A stretch of DNA of 57,641 bases from DASUFF01 sp036274695 (GTDB lineage Bacteria > UBA10199 > JACPAL01 > GCA-016699445), in assembly GCA_036274695.1 (NCBI GenBank), contig DASUFF010000124.1:1-57641 (forward strand). The letters are read 5' to 3'. Of the stretch, positions 7,430 to 20,705 are shown one piece after another. The translations under genes and the position numbers were made by a program. The first letter of the stretch is position 1; every line of letters begins with the position of its first letter. The notes under the pieces were generated by a model, which made no database searches, was not told where the DNA came from, and saw only the letters and a program-made list of their open reading frames with translations.

Positions 7430-8263
7430 ATGGTAAGATTCCTCCAAATGGATCTTCCCTCTCTCGCCTCGCATGACATCGAAACCATCCCTTTGGAAGA
7501 AATCGCCTTCGCCCTCGTCCGCGAGAAATATCCCGATTTCGACGCCTCTCTCTATCGCGCCCGGATCGACGAATTCGCGCGCCGCGCCGATCAACGCGTG
7601 AACGGCGTGCTGGGCGCCTACTCCATCATCCAAAGCCTGGGGCACTATCTCTTCGACGAGGAGGGCTTTCGCGGAAACACCGGCGACTACTACAACCCGG
7701 CGAACAGCTTTCTGAACGACGTCCTCGACACGCGGCAGGGAATCCCGATCACGCTCTCCATCCTCTACATCGCCATCGGACGGCGGATCGGACTGAACGT
7801 GCGCGGCGTGAGTTTTCCCGGCCATTTTCTCGTGCGTTACGAGAGCGAGGACGGCGTGCTGTTCATCGATCCGTATCACAAGGGGAAGATCCTGACGGAA
7901 ACTGAGTGCCGCGAGCGGTTGCAGGAGATGTACGGGAACGATCTGCCCTACCACAACGCCTTCCTGGAGCCGGCCGGGCACCGCGAGGTGTTGCTGCGCA
8001 TGCTGACGAACTTGAAGCTCATCGCCTTCATGCAGCGCGATTATCCGATGGCGCTGCAGCTCTTGAACCGCATCCTCCTCTTCAAGCCGGAAGGGCCGTT
8101 CGAATTGAAGGAGCGCGGGCTGGTGGAATACCAGCTTGAGTGCTTCGCGCCGGCGCTTAAGGATCTGGAGACGTACCTGAACCGGCAGCCGGACGATCCC
8201 GACCGGCCGGATTTGGAGAATTATCTGCAGGATTTGAGGAGCAAGGTGGATCGGATGGCGTAA
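7430..8263 (+). CDS. SirB1-family transglutaminase-like protein with TPR tail
   Basis: The 277-residue protein matches the SirB1 family: LEEIAFALVREKYPDFDASL at the start, NPANSFLNDVLDTRQGIPIT in the centre, and VSFPGHFLVRYE with FIDPYHKG carrying the His and Asp of a transglutaminase-like fold. The nucleophile Cys position appears to be occupied by the stretch ITLSIL, so, as in other SirB1 proteins, peptidase activity is doubtful. The C-terminal about 85 residues form TPR-like helices (YPMALQLLNRILLFKPEGPF). ATG 7448 is an alternative start that fits the family well; neither has a strong Shine-Dalgarno sequence. The biological role of the family is poorly known. Confidence 0.82.
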   Translation: MVRFLQMDLPSLASHDIETIPLEEIAFALVREKYPDFDASLYRARIDEFARRADQRVNGVLGAYSIIQSLGHYLFDEEGFRGNTGDYYNPANSFLNDVLDTRQGIPITLSILYIAIGRRIGLNVRGVSFPGHFLVRYESEDGVLFIDPYHKGKILTETECRERLQEMYGNDLPYHNAFLEPAGHREVLLRMLTNLKLIAFMQRDYPMALQLLNRILLFKPEGPFELKERGLVEYQLECFAPALKDLETYLNRQPDDPDRPDLENYLQDLRSKVDRMA

Positions 8264-8264
8264 C

Positions 8265-8657
8265 CTACGTCTTCCCCTTCAACTGACTGTAATCCACGAC
8301 CTCCGCGTCCGTCTGCGACGGCGCCTTTCCCTCGGCGATGTCCTTGCGCACCTTCTTCACGTCCTTGCCCGTCATTTGGGACGGCTGGCCCATGCTCTCC
8401 ATGATCTGATTGGTCATGCGCGCGGTGATCTGGTCGTTTACCGAGCCGCGTCCGTCCACATCGGCGTCCAAAAACTTTTCGATCTTGGCGTGGTCGATGC
8501 CCGTGGCGATCAGCGTGTCGAGCAGGTCGCGGTAGCCGAAGCCCCCTTCGCGCTCGGCCCGGCCGTGGATCTCCTTGACCGTTTCCACCAGCCGGTCGCA
8601 GTCCTTGCAGACCCGTTTGAAGAATCCCGCCTTCTCCTCGCAATAAGCGCATTTCAT
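8265..8657 (-). CDS. Small cytosolic protein with CxxC/CxxC zinc-ribbon-like N-terminus
   Basis: The 130-residue protein starts MKCAYCEEKAGFFKRVCKDC: two CxxC pairs separated by eleven residues, suited to binding zinc. The rest is charged and helical and ends in SQTDAEVVDYSQLKGKT. I know no function. ATG 8657 is chosen because it overlaps the stop of the upstream M20 peptidase gene (ATGA, 8654-8657) and starts the Cys motif, pointing to translational coupling. The end lies one base from the end of the convergent SirB1 gene. Confidence 0.75.
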   Translation of the reverse strand: MKCAYCEEKAGFFKRVCKDCDRLVETVKEIHGRAEREGGFGYRDLLDTLIATGIDHAKIEKFLDADVDGRGSVNDQITARMTNQIMESMGQPSQMTGKDVKKVRKDIAEGKAPSQTDAEVVDYSQLKGKT

Positions 8658-10057
8658 GGACGCTGGCCCTCCATGGCGACGACGATATCGTAGACGACTT
8701 CCGTCCCCTTCTCCACCCAATCCACGGGGATCCGCTCGTTCTTTCCGTGCAGGCCTTCCACCTGGGCGGAATTCAAGAGAAGCGGGATCAACCCGTAGCA
8801 GATCACGCCCTTCTCGCGGAAGAAGCGCGAATCCGTGGCGCCGGCGGAGATCATCGGCGCAGTGACGGCCTCGGGGTCCGCCTTCTTCACGGCGTATTCG
8901 ATCGTCCGGAAAAAATCCGTGTTGAAGTCGGTTGAGTTGGGCAGGCTGCCGGTGATCAGGTCGACGTCGATGTCGTCGTCGACCAGGTCGCGGATTTCCT
9001 CGAGGAAGCCTTCCGGCGTCTCCCCCGGCAAGATGCGCGCGTCCATCTGGGCGGTCGCCTCCGCCGGGATGACGTTCACCTTATAACCGGCCGAGAGCAT
9101 CGTCGGACTCACCGTGTTCGAGACGATGGCGCGCACGGCCTTCTCCCCCGCCAGGGCCTTGGCGGCGAAATGGCGCGCGACGGGCCCGATGACCGGCGTA
9201 AAGAGGAGCTTGATCCCGCACCGCTTCCACCACGGCAGTTTTTCTCCGATGCGGGTAAGGAATTCCTTCAGCACGGGCGTGGGCACCATCGGAAACGTGT
9301 GCGTGGAGACGGTCTCCACCGCCTCCACGAGTTTCAGGACGGCGTTGTCCGGCGACGGCATCGAGCCGTGCCCCGACTGGCCGCGGGCCGTCATCTTGAA
9401 CCACGTCACGCCCTTCTCCGCCGTCTGGATCGGAAAGAGATGGAGCCCCATCTTGTGCACGCCCACCGAGCCCTCGTTCAGGAGATATTTCGCGTCCAGC
9501 TTGTCCCAGTGATTGTCCACGAGGAACTCGGCGCCCTTCTCGCCGCCGGCCTCCTCGTCGGCCACCAGAACCAAGATCACGTCGCCGTCCAATTTGGCGT
9601 TCTCGCGCTTCAACCGGATCAGCGTCTGAATCTCCATCGCGACCAAGCTTTTCATGTCCAGGGCTCCGCGTCCCCAGAGCTGGCCGTCCTTGATTTCGGC
9701 GCCGAAGGGCGGCATCGACCATTCGGAGGCTTGGGCCGGCACGACGTCCAGGTGGCCCAGCAAAATCATGGCCGGTTTTTTACCGTCGCCCTTCAGGCGC
9801 GCGATCAGGTTGCCGCGTCCGGGTGCCGATTCGATGATCACGGAGTCGATGCCGTCTTTTTTCAACACATCATGGACGTAGCGTGCGGCGGCGGTTTCGT
9901 TGCCGGGAGGGTTCGAGGTGTCGATGCGGATCAAGTCCTGGAGGAGTTTGAGGGTCGGAGTCTCTTCCGGGCGGGCAGATGACGGAAAGCTGAGGAAAGC
10001 GAAGGCCATCAGAAAAAAAGGGACCCTCTTCGCGATCGCCGGCACATGGAAGCTCAT
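8654..10057 (-). CDS. Secreted M20-family metallopeptidase/amidohydrolase
   Basis: The protein has the M20/M28-like dinuclear zinc site: LLGHLDVVP (His102, Asp104), GALDMK (Asp134) and LVADEEAGGE (Glu168/Glu169), then the family dimerisation domain and the late AGATDSRFF motif. Members cleave peptides, N-acyl amino acids or related amides; the substrate here is unknown. From ATG 10057 the protein is 467 residues long and begins with a hydrophobic segment, VPFFLMAFAFLSFPSSA, that looks like a signal peptide, so it is probably periplasmic. A start seven codons upstream is less likely. The start codon sits in the loop of a long inverted repeat (10016-10092). The stop is coupled to the downstream Cys-motif gene. 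Confidence 0.88.
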   Translation of the reverse strand: MSFHVPAIAKRVPFFLMAFAFLSFPSSARPEETPTLKLLQDLIRIDTSNPPGNETAAARYVHDVLKKDGIDSVIIESAPGRGNLIARLKGDGKKPAMILLGHLDVVPAQASEWSMPPFGAEIKDGQLWGRGALDMKSLVAMEIQTLIRLKRENAKLDGDVILVLVADEEAGGEKGAEFLVDNHWDKLDAKYLLNEGSVGVHKMGLHLFPIQTAEKGVTWFKMTARGQSGHGSMPSPDNAVLKLVEAVETVSTHTFPMVPTPVLKEFLTRIGEKLPWWKRCGIKLLFTPVIGPVARHFAAKALAGEKAVRAIVSNTVSPTMLSAGYKVNVIPAEATAQMDARILPGETPEGFLEEIRDLVDDDIDVDLITGSLPNSTDFNTDFFRTIEYAVKKADPEAVTAPMISAGATDSRFFREKGVICYGLIPLLLNSAQVEGLHGKNERIPVDWVEKGTEVVYDIVVAMEGQRP

Positions 10058-10092
10058 CGGTGGCGACCAACGTCGCAAAGAGGGTACCTTTT
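10016..10092 (-). repeat. Inverted repeat flanking the M20 peptidase start codon
   Basis: Arms at 10016-10035 and 10073-10092 match at 18 of 20 positions; in RNA one of the two differences becomes a G-U pair. The 37-nt loop contains ATG 10057. On the minus-strand transcript the second arm is followed by a U-run, so the element looks like an intrinsic terminator or attenuator placed across the gene start. Confidence 0.6.
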
Positions 10093-10139
10093 CGCAACCT
10101 TTATAGAGATTCTTTGTTTTTAAAAGAGACGGACCCGAC

Positions 10140-10238
10140 CTAACGGCGCGATTTTACACGTGCACCACAGACGACCGGGAGCAGCATGCCCAGGATGGAG
10201 ACGGAGACAATGACGGCTAGGACAAGGTCATAAATCAT
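10140..10238 (-). CDS. 32-residue single-pass membrane microprotein
   Basis: The minus strand has a perfect AGGAGG six nt before an ATG at 10238, followed by 32 codons and TAG. The peptide, MIYDLVLAVIVSVSILGMLL then PVVCGARVKSRR, is one hydrophobic helix with a basic C-terminus, as in membrane microproteins with an inside-positive tail. An AT-rich promoter-like stretch precedes it (10290-10325). It recalls KdpF-type peptides, but no kdp gene follows. The ribosome-binding site and amino-acid pattern make a real gene likely. The function is unknown. It lies between the lipoprotein and the M20 peptidase, all on the minus strand. Confidence 0.65.
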   Translation of the reverse strand: MIYDLVLAVIVSVSILGMLLPVVCGARVKSRR

Positions 10239-10342
10239 AGCAATCCTCCTGCGGGAGATATTGCAATCAATGCCAAGACTCCTTGAGGCTAAATTTATAT
10301 ATTAAATATATCTTATAGAGATTTTAGCGGTTTTATAGACGC

Positions 10343-11866
10343 TTAAGGGAGAAGGTCCGCCGGGCCCCAAATGGCCACGGAATGGGATTTAAAGGTAGAA
10401 ACAAAGAGCGCCTGGTTGAAGGGGTCCAGAAGGAGGTCCGTCGGACCGAGACCGACCGGGTTGATGTCCACGACGGTCGGAGGGGTGATTAAGGAGAGGG
10501 TCAGGACCGTATCTGGCCGGTCGTCGGTTCCGTTTTTTGCCGTCACAAATGCGATGGGCTGCTCTGGGAGCATGACGATGTCCCGGGGGTTTTGGACAAA
10601 TCCTTCCGGATCGGCCACAGCGCCCACCGGCGTGATTGTGGTCACCCCACCTATGTAGCTGAAATCAAAGACAAGAATCTTATCATTACCCGAATCGGTC
10701 ACCAGGATCTGATCTCCGTTCCGCGAAAGGGCGATGTCCTCCGGCAGGGTGCCGGCGGGCAGGGGGAGGGCGGTCAAAAACATGAGGGAGTCGGCGTCGA
10801 AGAGTCCGATGACGGCGGTCGGGCCGGCGCCGGGGATGTCGAACATTCCCACGAAGGCGGCCATATCGAAAAAGATGGCACCGTCGGTGAAGGGGCGGAT
10901 GTCCAGGGCGAGGGTTTCCAGATTGGTCGCCCCCGAAATGACGGTCTGGAGGGTGCTGATCCGGATCGGATCACCCTCGACCCCGGTGATGAAATTGAAG
11001 GTGCGGATGAAGCGGGCGTCCTCCGGCGTCCCGGCGTCGGTCGTTTCGCCCGTCGCCACCAGGAGAAGGGAGCCGGTCGTATTGAGAACCGCATCCCTCG
11101 GGGCCTCGACCGGCGTCTTCGCCGGGGTATCGAAGTTATTCGCCGTGAGATCCACCTTGGCGAGGAATTCCCCCTCGGGATCCAATAAGACCGCCTGGCG
11201 ACTCGCCGCCTCGACCACCATCCGAGTGGGGTTCGGTCCGTCGAAATCCACGGGCGTCCGCTCTCCGGTGTCCACGTTCACCACGGAGATCAGACCCTGC
11301 GTCCCCCCCGGCTCCAAGTGAGGCATCAAGGCATAGAGTGTGTGGTCCCCGGTGATCGAATTTCCCAAAAACCCCAGGGCGCTGACGGGCCGGGGGAAAC
11401 CCTTCACGTTGGCCGGGACCTTTTTCTGGAATCGCTCCGAGATGCGCGCCCCGGTGGCCGGGTCCAGGATTTCGACGATGATTTCCTCGTCTTCGGCCGC
11501 CGGAACGGAGAGCTCGAAGGAGCCGTTGTTATCGGCCAGGGTGCAGGCATGGAAGGTATGGCCGCAAATCTCCGGGAGGCCGGCTTGGGCCTCGGCCACG
11601 GAGACCCATCCGAAGAGGGTGCCTTCCAAGACCCGGAGGGCGACGGCGTCTTTGCTGTTGTTCACGGCATGAACGAGGGACCCGGCCGGGACAGCCCCTT
11701 CGTCTCCGACGACTAAGACATTACCGCTTTCATCCGGGCTGGAGATGGTCAGCCGGCCGGTGACGGGGGCGGGCAGGGAAATCGGTGGGGCCGAGGCAGC
11801 CGTCGTGGTGCTACATCCGGCCAATCCTAAGACGAGTAAGCTTAAGTAAAAATACCGTCGCATCAT
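10343..11866 (-). CDS. Large lipoprotein, probable beta-propeller (YncE-like)
   Basis: The start MMRRYFYLSLLVLGLAGC is a signal peptide with a lipobox (LAGC, Cys18), so the protein is lipid-anchored. GGAGGGGG lies close before the ATG pair at 11866, which fixes the start. After an Ala/Pro/Ser-rich linker, blade-like repeats occur, such as EDIALSRNGDQILVTDSGND followed by KILVFDF, typical of YncE/NHL-type propellers. The protein is 507 residues long. It probably binds ligands or proteins at the envelope; no enzymatic motif is visible. It is divergent from the giant kinase gene, sharing an AT-rich promoter region. Confidence 0.8.
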   Translation of the reverse strand: MMRRYFYLSLLVLGLAGCSTTTAASAPPISLPAPVTGRLTISSPDESGNVLVVGDEGAVPAGSLVHAVNNSKDAVALRVLEGTLFGWVSVAEAQAGLPEICGHTFHACTLADNNGSFELSVPAAEDEEIIVEILDPATGARISERFQKKVPANVKGFPRPVSALGFLGNSITGDHTLYALMPHLEPGGTQGLISVVNVDTGERTPVDFDGPNPTRMVVEAASRQAVLLDPEGEFLAKVDLTANNFDTPAKTPVEAPRDAVLNTTGSLLLVATGETTDAGTPEDARFIRTFNFITGVEGDPIRISTLQTVISGATNLETLALDIRPFTDGAIFFDMAAFVGMFDIPGAGPTAVIGLFDADSLMFLTALPLPAGTLPEDIALSRNGDQILVTDSGNDKILVFDFSYIGGVTTITPVGAVADPEGFVQNPRDIVMLPEQPIAFVTAKNGTDDRPDTVLTLSLITPPTVVDINPVGLGPTDLLLDPFNQALFVSTFKSHSVAIWGPADLLP

Positions 11867-12031
11867 GCCTGTCCCCCTCCGGCAGAAGAATCCGTACATG
11901 AGATAGAGCAAAGAGAATGCCACTTATAAATACACAATAATTTCAGTATCTTGATATTTTATATCTATAAAATAAAGACCCGATGTATTTTTTATATATC
12001 CCTAAAACTCCATGGAATATACTTTTCCTCC
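11867..12031. promoter_or_regulatory. AT-rich divergent promoter region
   Basis: This 165-bp gap separates the lipoprotein gene (minus) from the kinase/sigma-54 activator gene (plus). It is much more AT-rich than the genes around it and holds several TATATA/TATAAA stretches that could be -10 boxes in both directions. No clear -35 box, palindrome or sigma-54 GG/GC pair could be fixed. Confidence 0.4.
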
Positions 12032-16899
<4,868 letters not shown>

Positions 16900-16903
<4 letters not shown>

Positions 16904-17394
16904 AACCGCTCTTTTCGCGACCACCACAACAAGCCGATGCCGAGGGGCAGCAAGGCGAGCGTGATCCTTCCCGGGACTTTTCCGACGTGCGACTGGGACA
17001 GCGGGACGGCGGTATGGTTCAGAAACTGATCCATCGTTCCTACCAGCGTGTACCGCTCTCCCATGGCGATGGGGACCGCGATGGCGGCCGCCGATAAGGC
17101 AACCATCAGCAGGATCGGATAGGCCTTGTGGATCTTGGCCGTTTCGAACTTCATCGCGAAGCCGGCGGCGTAGGCGACGAAATACAGGAGGAAAATGTAT
17201 ACGATTATCCAACTCGGAACGTCGGCGTCCCGCGTGAAGTAGTTGAACATCCAGTCGGGGGCGAGCTTGTAAGACCAATAGACGAGGGTCGAAAACAGCG
17301 CGACGACGATCTTGCCGGAGACATAAGCCCGCGTGAGGAACACGCTCTGCGTCGGCGCGCCCTTGACTCCGTAACCGAATAGGAAGCCGATCAA
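16900..17394 (-). CDS. Small polytopic membrane protein, unknown function
   Basis: The frame encodes about 164 residues with four hydrophobic segments (for example IIVYIFLLYFVAYAAGFAM and ITLALLPLGIGLLWW) and a basic C-terminus SRKERF. I do not recognise the family. The only usable start downstream of the in-frame stop is TTG 17394, preceded by hydrophobic codons, so the true start is uncertain. It lies 55 bp behind the SDR gene on the same strand and is probably the last gene of that operon. Its stop overlaps the stop of the convergent kinase gene in TTAG. Confidence 0.6.
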
Positions 17395-17449
17395 TAAGAG
17401 GACCGGCCAATCAATGATAAATGTTGGTCACCCCCTGCGCTGCGGACGG

Positions 17450-18496
17450 TTACAGGCCGAAGTGCTCGCGATACCAGGGAAGCGTCGCGGCCAGCCCCTT
17501 TTCGAACTCCGGATACTCGAACTGGAAGCCCGTGCTCTTGAGCTTCGTGTTGTCGCAGACGTAATCCACGCCGAAGTATTTTACCGAATCCTTCTCGAAC
17601 TTGGGCGGCTTGCCGCCGAACATCTTGAACCTAAGCTTTCCCAGCGCCGCCGCGATCTGGAGGTTGAAGCGCACCAGACCCAGCGGCATGGACGGCAGCG
17701 CCTTGAACGGCTTGCCGGTCAGGCGCGAGACCATCTCGAAATATTCCACGGTGGACGTCTTCGAATTGTCGTTCAGTGTGTACGACTCCCCGTCCGTCTC
17801 CGGATGTTCCGCCAGATACAGGGCCGCGCGGCAGACGTCGCGCACGTGCACCGTCGGGATGCGGAAGGTGAAATTTTTCGGGATCATCAGCTTCTTCATC
17901 GCCAATGCCTCGCGAATCATCTGGCCGCCGCCATAAACCGCGCGCGGACCGTAGACCGTCGTCGGGCGCATCGCGGAGAACCGCAGGTTGTGCTGCTTGC
18001 AGAAATCCCGGACGAGGCATTCCTGCTCCCATTTGCTTTTCAGATAATTGTTCTGCGGCTCGATCGGAGATTTTTCGGTGATCGGAAGGTCCTGCGGCCC
18101 TCTCGGAAAACGGTAGACGCCGCCCGCCGCCCACAAGATCATCTTCTTGAAGGTGGGGATTTTTTCGAGAAGCTCCAGGAGATGACGCGTGCCCTCGACG
18201 TTGACGCGGTAGAGGATGTCCCAGGGTGCCGAGTAGCTGAACACCGCGGCGATATGGAAGACGTAGTCGACGTCGTGCAGGATCTTCTCGAGCGTCTCGC
18301 GGTTGGTGACGTCGGCGGGGACGAATTCGACGTTATGTTTTTTGAGTACGCTCGGGAAACGGCCGGTGCGGATGTCGTCGTGGTCGTAGGCCTGGGCCAG
18401 GTCGGTGGTGCGGACGGTGTGGCCGGCCTCGGCCAGCACGTCCACCATGTGGGTTCCCATGAATCCGCAGGCGCCGGTCACCAGGCTCAGAGGCAT
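17450..18496 (-). CDS. Extended SDR, NAD-dependent epimerase/dehydratase-like
   Basis: The 348-residue protein has the NAD(P)-binding TGACGFMG at residues 7-14, acidic DLAQ after strand 2, and YLKSK (Tyr151, Lys155) of the active site. The Ser normally before the Tyr is replaced in WAAGGVY (about 122-128), so catalysis may differ from classic epimerases. The closest general resemblance is to the 3-beta-hydroxysteroid dehydrogenase/2-alkyl-3-ketoalkanoate reductase side of the family; this is inference. The start codon overlaps the stop of the upstream hydrolase gene (TAATG), implying coupled synthesis. The substrate is unknown. Confidence 0.85.
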   Translation of the reverse strand: MPLSLVTGACGFMGTHMVDVLAEAGHTVRTTDLAQAYDHDDIRTGRFPSVLKKHNVEFVPADVTNRETLEKILHDVDYVFHIAAVFSYSAPWDILYRVNVEGTRHLLELLEKIPTFKKMILWAAGGVYRFPRGPQDLPITEKSPIEPQNNYLKSKWEQECLVRDFCKQHNLRFSAMRPTTVYGPRAVYGGGQMIREALAMKKLMIPKNFTFRIPTVHVRDVCRAALYLAEHPETDGESYTLNDNSKTSTVEYFEMVSRLTGKPFKALPSMPLGLVRFNLQIAAALGKLRFKMFGGKPPKFEKDSVKYFGVDYVCDNTKLKSTGFQFEYPEFEKGLAATLPWYREHFGL

Positions 18497-19509
18497 TAAT
18501 CATGCTCCTTCAACCAATCGGCTATCGCCGGAAAAACTTCTCTCGGTGCGTTGCGTCCGAGCACCAAATCCATGTGCCCGTACTCCGTGCGGCAGCCGGT
18601 TTCGCGCGAGAATACACGAAAGCTCTTATCTTTGGAACCGATCTCTCGAAAGGCGCAGTGGACGTCCGGATAGGCCGTCAATCCGTCCACCGATCCGGCG
18701 CAGACCAAGAAGGGCGCGTGGATGTCTTTCAGGTGGCGGCGATAGCTGAACGAATGGTCGCGGCTGCGGAAATGGTTGTGCTTGTACCAGTCGTGCAATT
18801 GCAGAAAGAGGGCCGAGGAGACGTTCTCCACGGCGACCTCGAGCCCCTTCTCGATGACGCTTAAGTCGATGTTGTCCGCCGCGTAGAAAAAATTGTCCTC
18901 CAGCGGAGCGAGCCAGCGCGCGAGGGGAAGGCCGGCCTGCGCCAGCCGCTTCATCGGCACGCACGGCATGCGGCGCACGAGGGGATCCACCTTGAGCAGA
19001 AACTTCACGAGGCCCACCTTGCCCACGGCGCCCATCGCGGCCCCGAGCGTCACGCCGCTGGCGCAGACGCCGTTGCCCAGGGCTTCGATGGCCGCGTAGA
19101 CCAGCGTCCCGCCTAGGCTGTGCCCCACCCAGTGGAGCTTCTTGTGCCCCGTCTTCTCTTGAATGTGTCGCACGGCGACGGGGAGATCTTTGTGGACGTA
19201 ATCGTCGAAGGTCCAATCCGTCCTGAGATACGTCATCGCCCGCGCCTTCCAATCCTTCTTCCGGCTCAAGCCCGCGCCGCGCAACTCGACGATCCACGTA
19301 TCGAAACCTTTCTTATGCAGGTATTTCGCCAGCGAGTAATGCGGATCGGGAAAATCCACGTCGAAACGATTGGTGCCGAGGCCGTGAATGAGAAGGACGG
19401 GATGAGATTTCGTCCGGTGAGGATAACGATAGACGGCGAGTCTCCATCCATCATCGGTCTCGATGTCCTCCCGAACGGGAATTATTTCGTCCGTGTCGGA
19501 CCTTTTCAT
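18496..19509 (-). CDS. Alpha/beta hydrolase, lipase-like
   Basis: The 337-residue protein has the oxyanion-hole motif LIHGLGTNR (about 40-48), the nucleophile elbow VGHSLGG with Ser131, a late CAGSVDGLTAYPD with the acid, and YGHMDLVLG with the catalytic His, so all parts of the triad are present. The layout resembles acid-lipase or PHA-synthase-like hydrolases. No signal peptide is seen, so it is probably cytosolic. It is the first gene of a minus-strand operon with the SDR and the membrane protein. The 40-bp gap to a divergent second SDR suggests a shared control region. The substrate is unknown; a lipid or polyketide ester is a guess. Confidence 0.85.
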   Translation of the reverse strand: MKRSDTDEIIPVREDIETDDGWRLAVYRYPHRTKSHPVLLIHGLGTNRFDVDFPDPHYSLAKYLHKKGFDTWIVELRGAGLSRKKDWKARAMTYLRTDWTFDDYVHKDLPVAVRHIQEKTGHKKLHWVGHSLGGTLVYAAIEALGNGVCASGVTLGAAMGAVGKVGLVKFLLKVDPLVRRMPCVPMKRLAQAGLPLARWLAPLEDNFFYAADNIDLSVIEKGLEVAVENVSSALFLQLHDWYKHNHFRSRDHSFSYRRHLKDIHAPFLVCAGSVDGLTAYPDVHCAFREIGSKDKSFRVFSRETGCRTEYGHMDLVLGRNAPREVFPAIADWLKEHD

Positions 19510-19549
19510 TTCCCAGATCCTCTCCGATAAGGTATGACTTTTCTAAATT

Positions 19550-20536
19550 ATGCGGGTTTTCGTCACCGGGGCCAATGGATTTCTCGGGAGTCACCTGGTC
19601 GACCGCCTCCTGGCGCGAGGTGACGAAGTTCACGTGCTCGTCCGCAAGACCTCCAATCTTCAATGGCTCCTCGGGAAAGACGTTCAGTTCCATTACGGCG
19701 ACGTTATCGGCAACGGAAAGGGACTGCGCGAAGGACTTAAAGATGCGGACGTCCTTCTGCACGTCGCTGGCATCCTGAAAGCGAACCGGCCGAGCACCTA
19801 CTACGAGGTCAACGTCCGCGGCACCGCGAACGTCCTGGATCATTGTCTGGAAGTGAGGCCGAAAATCAGCAGGATCGTCGTCGTCACCAGCCTGGCGGCG
19901 CATGGACCGAATGCCGGCAAGCGATTGGCCGCGGAAGACGACGAATGCCACCCCATGGGCGACTATGGAAAGAGCAAGCGCGATCAGGAATTGGTGGTTT
20001 TGAAGTATCGGGACAGACTTCCCGTGACGATCGTCCGTCCGCCGGCCATTTACGGTCCGCGCGACGAGCAGATCCTCTCCTTTTTCCGGATGGTGCAATG
20101 GGGCGTCGCATTTCTACCTCGCGATGGGCGGGGCGTCCTCAACATGGCGCATGTCAGCGACGTCGTTTCGGGCATCCTCCTGGCCGCCGAGCATCCGAAG
20201 GCGGTGGGCGAAATCTTCTTCATCGGCGAGGACAAGAACCACACCTGGCGCGAGGCGGCGGCGGCGATTGCAGCCTCTCTCAAGAAGAAGGTTTGGAACG
20301 TCGGCGTGCCGGCCGCCCTCATTTACGGCGTCTCCAGCGCCGCCGAGGGGCTGGGACGGATGCTGCGGCGGACCTTTTCCCTCAATCTCGCCTACGCCCG
20401 GAACTTCCTTCAAAGGAACTGGGCGATGGATATTTCGAAGGCGGGACGTTTGCTCGATTATCGACCCGCCTTCCCGCTCGCAGTGGGAGCGGGAGAGACG
20501 GCGGCCTGGTATTTTCAGGAAGGTTGGCTCAAATAG
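19550..20536 (+). CDS. Extended SDR, NAD-dependent epimerase/ketoreductase-like
   Basis: The 328-residue protein has TGANGFLG at residues 6-13, VVVTSLAAHGP with Ser114 and DYGKSK with Tyr139 and Lys143, a full SDR catalytic set. The late part (NMAHVSDVVSGILLAAEHP) is typical of extended SDRs that act on nucleotide sugars, dihydroflavonol-like ketones or sterols. It differs from the SDR at 17450 in keeping the active-site Ser. It is transcribed divergently from the hydrolase-SDR operon and may act in the same pathway; this is inferred from position only. Confidence 0.85.
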   Translation: MRVFVTGANGFLGSHLVDRLLARGDEVHVLVRKTSNLQWLLGKDVQFHYGDVIGNGKGLREGLKDADVLLHVAGILKANRPSTYYEVNVRGTANVLDHCLEVRPKISRIVVVTSLAAHGPNAGKRLAAEDDECHPMGDYGKSKRDQELVVLKYRDRLPVTIVRPPAIYGPRDEQILSFFRMVQWGVAFLPRDGRGVLNMAHVSDVVSGILLAAEHPKAVGEIFFIGEDKNHTWREAAAAIAASLKKKVWNVGVPAALIYGVSSAAEGLGRMLRRTFSLNLAYARNFLQRNWAMDISKAGRLLDYRPAFPLAVGAGETAAWYFQEGWLK

Positions 20537-20604
20537 TCCGCAACCTTTTGTATTAGGTTACGAATCAGGCGCTACAGGGCAAGCATTGGGCAAGAGTGAG
20601 TGAA

Positions 20605-20687
20605 GTTCAGCTTTGCTGAACGCAACGAACGATCGGCCCAGTGTAAAAACAGATGGGGGTTCGGGGGAGAGTGGCTTATCTCCCCCG
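20605..20687 (+). repeat. Two hairpins in the leader of the PilZ gene
   Basis: GTTCAGC-TTT-GCTGAAC (20605-20621) is a perfect 7-bp stem with a 3-nt loop. CGGGGGAGA (20662-20670) and TCTCCCCCG (20679-20687) form a perfect 9-bp stem with an 8-nt loop, ending 18 nt before the GTG start. No U-run follows the second stem, so it is not a standard terminator. The leader may control PilZ expression. Confidence 0.55.
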
Positions 20688-20705
20688 ACTGTAAAAGGGG
20701 GCATC

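Noticed and set aside
10140..10238. Microprotein as KdpF
   Set aside because: Size and single helix fit, but there is no kdpABC gene nearby and the sequence is not similar enough.
20537..20705. Class I c-di-GMP (GEMM) riboswitch before the PilZ gene
   Set aside because: Fragments ACAGGGCAA and ACGCAA occur, but the distance and stems do not fit the consensus fold.
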